34,075 nt of DNA, taken from Mycobacterium sp. KBS0706 (GTDB taxonomy: Bacteria; Pseudomonadota; Alphaproteobacteria; DSM-16000; Inquilinaceae). Position numbers and translations under genes: made by a program. This document shows, piece by piece, positions 31,045 through 34,075 of this stretch. Position 1 is the stretch's first letter; each line of letters begins with the position of its first letter. The notes below the pieces were generated by a model. That model worked only from the letters and a program-made list of their open reading frames with translations, was not told the origin of the DNA and made no database searches. Location of the stretch: the NCBI RefSeq assembly GCF_005938675.2, contig NZ_VCCH02000083.1, positions 1 through 34,075 on the forward strand, written 5' to 3'.

Positions 31045-32358
31045 ATGAGCTTGTCCGGCATCTTTGCTCGAGTCGTCGCGCTGGTCGGCACCGGAGCGAT
31101 CCATTTGCGGCACCGGCACGACGGCCCGCGCCAGCCGGCCTTCGGCAGCACGCCGGCGATCCCGGCAGCGAAGCCCCAGGGCAGCATTCCGACCCTGAAG
31201 ATGCCGACCGCAAAGGGATGGACCGCCGGGCAGACGCCGGTCGCGGCGCCGGGGCTCCAGGTCAACGCCTTCGCCGCCGGCCTGAAGCATCCGCGCTGGA
31301 TCCACGTCCTGCCGAATGGCGACGTGCTGACGGCCGAGGCGCTGAGCGCGCCGGGGGGCATCAAGTCGGTCTTCGACTACGCCATGTTCAGCACGATGAA
31401 GCGCGCGGCCGCGGTGGGCGAAAGCCCGAACCGCATCACCCTGCTGCGCGATGCCGATGGCGACGGCGTCGCCGAAACCCGCGAGGTGTTCCTCGCCGGG
31501 CTGAACCAGCCCTTCGGAATGGCGCAGCTCGGCGATACGCTTTATGTCGGCAACACCGATGGCGTGATGGCCTTCCCGTACACGCCCGGAGACACCCGCA
31601 TCAGCGCGGCCGGGCGGAAGCTGAACGACCTGAAGCCCGGCGGGCACTGGACGCGGAGCCTGCTGGCGAGCCCCGACGGGCGGAAGCTCTATATCGGCGT
31701 CGGCTCGCTCAGCAATATCGCGGACCACGGGATGGCGGTGGAAGAGGGCCGGGCCGCCATCCACGAGCTGGACCTCGAGAGCGGCCAGAGCCGCATCTTC
31801 GCCGGTGGCCTGCGCAATCCCGTCGGCATGGCGTGGGAGCCGACGACCGGGGTTCTCTGGACGGTGGTGAATGAGCGCGACGGGCTGGGTGACGAGACGC
31901 CCCCCGATTATCTGACATCGGTGCGCGACGGCGGCTTCTACGGCTGGCCCTATTGCTATTGGGACAGGATCGTGGACGACCGGGTGCCGCAGGACCCGGC
32001 GATGGTCGCGGCGGCGATAACGCCGGATTTCGCTTTGGGCGGGCACACGGCGTCGCTGGGCCTGTGCTGGCTGCCGGCCGGCACGCTGCCCGGCTTCCCC
32101 GACGGCATGGCGATCGGGCAGCACGGGTCCTGGAACCGCAGCACGTTGAGCGGCTACAAGGTCGCCTTTGTGCCATTCGTGAATGGACGTCCCGCCGGGC
32201 CGGTGCGCGACATCCTGACCGGCTTCCTGTCGCCGGACGAACGCGCCTCCTATGGAAGGCCGGTGGGGGTGACCATCGGCCCGGACGGCTCGCTGCTGGT
32301 GGCGGACGACGTCGGCGACGTGATCTGGCGGGTGACGGGCGCGCCGGGGCACGGCTGA
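31045..32358 (+). CDS. L-sorbosone/PQQ-dependent sugar dehydrogenase family protein
   Basis: This 437-aa beta-propeller protein belongs to the soluble glucose/sorbosone dehydrogenase family. Blade motifs run through the sequence: LKHPRWIHVLPNGDVLTAEA, LNQPFGMAQLGDTLYVGNTDGV, LLASPDGRKLYIGVGSLSNI, FAGGLRNPVGMAWEPTTGVLWTVVNERDGLGDE (cited as GLRNPVGMAWEP and LWTVVNERDGLG), GGFYGWPYCYWD and a closing GPDGSLLVADDVGDVIWRV. The Arg-Asn-Pro and Asn-Glu-Arg-Asp segments are typical PQQ or calcium-site regions. A short hydrophobic N-terminus (IFARVVALVGTGAIHL) could be a signal or anchor. The ATG has AGGGGA five bases upstream. Expected role is periplasmic oxidation of a sugar or aldehyde feeding electrons to the respiratory chain; substrate and cofactor are not proven by sequence. 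Confidence 0.85.
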   Translation: MSLSGIFARVVALVGTGAIHLRHRHDGPRQPAFGSTPAIPAAKPQGSIPTLKMPTAKGWTAGQTPVAAPGLQVNAFAAGLKHPRWIHVLPNGDVLTAEALSAPGGIKSVFDYAMFSTMKRAAAVGESPNRITLLRDADGDGVAETREVFLAGLNQPFGMAQLGDTLYVGNTDGVMAFPYTPGDTRISAAGRKLNDLKPGGHWTRSLLASPDGRKLYIGVGSLSNIADHGMAVEEGRAAIHELDLESGQSRIFAGGLRNPVGMAWEPTTGVLWTVVNERDGLGDETPPDYLTSVRDGGFYGWPYCYWDRIVDDRVPQDPAMVAAAITPDFALGGHTASLGLCWLPAGTLPGFPDGMAIGQHGSWNRSTLSGYKVAFVPFVNGRPAGPVRDILTGFLSPDERASYGRPVGVTIGPDGSLLVADDVGDVIWRVTGAPGHG

Positions 32359-32465
32359 GCACGCCGTGGCCGACGCGTCGAGCCGCGGGACCGATACCTG
32401 AAGGCCTGAACAAGAGCGGACCCTGCGCGTCACGGCGCCGAGGCCGGGGAGGCTTGGTGGCCGTA

Positions 32466-32491
32466 CGCAAGCGCTTGCGCAAACGCTTGCG
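32466..32491. promoter_or_regulatory. Two overlapping LacI/GalR-type operators
   Basis: CGCAAGCGCTTGCG (32466-32479) is a perfect 14-bp palindrome. CGCAAACGCTTGCG (32478-32491) is a near-perfect one that shares its first two bases with the end of the former. Both have the central CG and the AA/TT arms of LacI/GalR-family sites, and their centres are 12 bp apart. They lie 51-76 bases before the ABC ATPase start, a suitable place for repression by an unseen LacI-type regulator. Confidence 0.8.
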
Positions 32492-32541
32492 TTCGATCAT
32501 GCTTGGCCAAAACAAGGACGATGCAGGGAGCCCGGAGCGCG

Positions 32542-34075
32542 ATGAACCAGGTCACCGCCGTGCCTGCCGCCGCCGGCCATGCCGGCGCCCAAAAGTTCTT
32601 CGGCCAGGCCGGCGCGCAGAAGTCCTTCGGCCTGTGCGGCGCGTCGAAATCCTTCGGCGGTACGGTCGCGCTGCACGACGTGTCCTTCTCCCTGTGGCCC
32701 GGCGAGGTGGTGGCGCTGCTGGGCGAGAACGGCGCCGGCAAGAGCACCTGCGTCAAGCTGCTGGCCGGGGTGTACCGGCCCGATGCCGGGCATGTCGTGG
32801 TCGATGGCCGCCCGGCCGCCTTCGCCTCGCCGATCGATTCCCGCCACGCCGGCATCGCCGTCATGCACCAGCATCCCGGCCTGTTCCCAGATCTAAGCGT
32901 CGCCGAGAACGTGTTCATGGGCCACATGCCCCGCACCGCGCCGGGCGCGGTCGACCACGCGGCGGCGCAGGCCCGGACGCGGGAGCTGCTGGCGGCGATC
33001 GGGCTGGAATGCGGGCCTGAGGTGCTGCTCGGCCGCCTGCGCACCTCCGAGCAGCAGCTGGTCGAGATCGCCCGCGCCCTGTCGCTGGGGTCGCGCGTGC
33101 TGATCATGGACGAGCCGACGGCGGCGCTGTCGCAGCGCGAGGTCCGCCGGCTGTTCGAGGTCGTGGCCCGGCTGAAGCGGCAGGGTGTGGCCATGCTGTT
33201 CGTCGGCCACCGCATGGACGAGATCTACGAGATCGCCGACCGCATTACCGTGCTGCGCGACGGCCGCTTCGTCGGCACCGAGCGGACGGCCGACCTGCCG
33301 CGCGAACGCGCCGTGCAGATGATGGTCGGCCGCTCGCTGACCATGATGTATCCCGAGCTGCCGCCGGCCGCGGGCCAGCCGCTGCTGACGGTCGAGGGGC
33401 TGTCGCGCGACGGCGTGTTCGCGGATATCGGCTTCGCGGTCCGGCCCGGCGAGATCCTGGGGCTGGGCGGGCTGGTCGGCAGTGGCCGCACCGAGATCGC
33501 CCGCGTGCTGTTCGGCATCGATGCGCCGGACCGCGGCACCATCACCCTGGCCGGCGCGCCCGTCGCCTTCGCCTCGCCGCGCGACGCCATGGCGGCCGGC
33601 ATCGCCTATGTCTCGGAGGACCGCATCGGCCAGAGCCTGGTGATGGATTTCGACATCCTCACCAACGCGTCGATCACCGTGATCGACCGCACCGTCCGGC
33701 TGGGCTTGGTCGACGCGGCGGCGGAGCGAGCGCTGGTCACGCCCACGATCGAGCAGCTGAAGCTGCGCTACCGCAGCCTGGACCAGCCGGTGAAGACCCT
33801 GTCGGGCGGCAACCAGCAGAAGATCGTGCTGTCGAAATGGCTGGCCACGGATCCCCGCCTGCTGATCCTCGACGAGCCGACCCAGGGCATCGACGTCCAG
33901 ACCAAGGCCGAGGTGCATGCGATGGTCGCGGCGCTGGCGGCCCGCGGCATGGCGATCATCCTGATCTCCTCCGAGCTGCCGGAGCTGCTGGGCATGTGCC
34001 ACCGCGTGGTGGTGCTGCGCGAGGGCCGCATGGCCGGGGAGTTCGCCGCCGCCGAGGCGACGCAGGAGCGGGTGA
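32542..34075 (+). CDS. Ribose-class sugar ABC transporter ATPase (RbsA/XylG-like), 3' end outside window
   Basis: The 511 visible codons encode a double-ATPase subunit of a CUT2 sugar importer. The first nucleotide-binding domain has Walker A GENGAGKST at 61-69, a weak signature LRTSEQQ at 166-172 and Walker B LIMDEPTAAL near 188. The second has the degenerate Walker A GLVGSGRTE near 310, YVSEDR, signature LSGGNQQ at 420-426 and LLILDEPTQGID near 443, all as in RbsA. The window ends close to the expected C-terminus. The ATG at 32542 has GGAG four bases upstream. Residues 15-41 contain three copies of a GA(Q/S)K(S/F)FG unit, of which only the last belongs to the usual domain start. Permease and binding-protein genes are presumably downstream; the tandem LacI-type operators lie upstream. 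Confidence 0.93.
   Translation, partial: MNQVTAVPAAAGHAGAQKFFGQAGAQKSFGLCGASKSFGGTVALHDVSFSLWPGEVVALLGENGAGKSTCVKLLAGVYRPDAGHVVVDGRPAAFASPIDSRHAGIAVMHQHPGLFPDLSVAENVFMGHMPRTAPGAVDHAAAQARTRELLAAIGLECGPEVLLGRLRTSEQQLVEIARALSLGSRVLIMDEPTAALSQREVRRLFEVVARLKRQGVAMLFVGHRMDEIYEIADRITVLRDGRFVGTERTADLPRERAVQMMVGRSLTMMYPELPPAAGQPLLTVEGLSRDGVFADIGFAVRPGEILGLGGLVGSGRTEIARVLFGIDAPDRGTITLAGAPVAFASPRDAMAAGIAYVSEDRIGQSLVMDFDILTNASITVIDRTVRLGLVDAAAERALVTPTIEQLKLRYRSLDQPVKTLSGGNQQKIVLSKWLATDPRLLILDEPTQGIDVQTKAEVHAMVAALAARGMAIILISSELPELLGMCHRVVVLREGRMAGEFAAAEATQERV
32584..32664 (+). repeat. Three diverged 27-bp tandem repeats inside the ABC ATPase gene
   Basis: Units 32584-32610, 32611-32637 and 32638-32664 each start GGCGC and contain AAR-T-CTTCGGC, encoding GAQKFFGQA, GAQKSFGLC and GASKSFGGT. 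The third unit is the normal first strand of the ATPase domain; the first two look like upstream copies of it. Confidence 0.8.

Noticed and set aside
28388..31213. 941-codon minus-strand open frame opposite pbpC.
   Set aside because: Antisense to a PBP1c gene with all catalytic motifs intact; no recognisable domain.
32466..32491. The paired palindromes considered as a CRISPR-like or other multi-copy repeat array.
   Set aside because: There are only two units with no spacers, and the sequence fits LacI-family operators far better.

Overview
The window reads as chromosomal DNA from a very GC-rich alphaproteobacterium, most likely in or near the Rhodospirillales (Azospirillum/Inquilinus-like). 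Evidence: strong G/C bias at third codon positions, chains of genes with 4-base ATGA/GTGA/TTGA overlaps, many GTG and TTG starts, a BA14K-like remnant, and an inverted-repeat intergenic element of a type I recall from alphaproteobacteria. The genus assignment is inference. No rRNA, tRNA, CRISPR array or intact insertion sequence was found.

Layout. (1) 59-2204 (+): a TetR repressor with a perfect 20-bp palindromic operator, followed directly by a 14-TM-type MFS drug exporter. (2) 2212-8049 (-): a small lipoprotein with a TTG start, a spermidine-synthase-like methyltransferase, and a tightly overlapped efflux operon transcribed hxlR-type regulator -> HlyD/EmrA adaptor -> EmrB exporter -> MATE exporter, with its own promoter and palindrome. 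(3) 8364-12691 (+): a GT1 glycosyltransferase, a DszA/NtaA-type flavin monooxygenase, a Cys-rich Csp-like (DUF326) secreted protein, a 583-base gene-poor stretch holding a frameshifted scrap of a second flavin monooxygenase, and a YcxB-like membrane protein. (4) 12902-16024 (+): a sugar ABC importer (Tat-secreted binding protein and two permeases) with no ATPase gene beside it. (5) 16113-17175 (+): a candidate 37-aa peptide overlapping a zinc-ribbon protein, then an AT-rich orphan membrane-anchored gene that looks acquired. (6) 17504-30892 (+): a 13-kb locus encoding a 1716-aa secreted protein with repeated PPC-like modules, a 1914-aa thioester-containing bacterial alpha-2-macroglobulin and the bifunctional penicillin-binding protein PBP1c. 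(7) 31045-34075 (+): a sorbosone/PQQ-type sugar dehydrogenase and a ribose-class ABC ATPase running off the right edge, preceded by two overlapping LacI-type operators.

How the genes work together. The left third is dominated by efflux (two MFS pumps and a MATE pump under two local repressors). The most notable system is the alpha-2-macroglobulin locus. A macroglobulin paired with PBP1c is an established arrangement, proposed to trap hostile proteases that breach the envelope while PBP1c repairs peptidoglycan. Here a third, very large secreted partner is translationally coupled upstream of the macroglobulin. I do not recognise that partner as a named family, and it is the best candidate for undescribed biology in this window.
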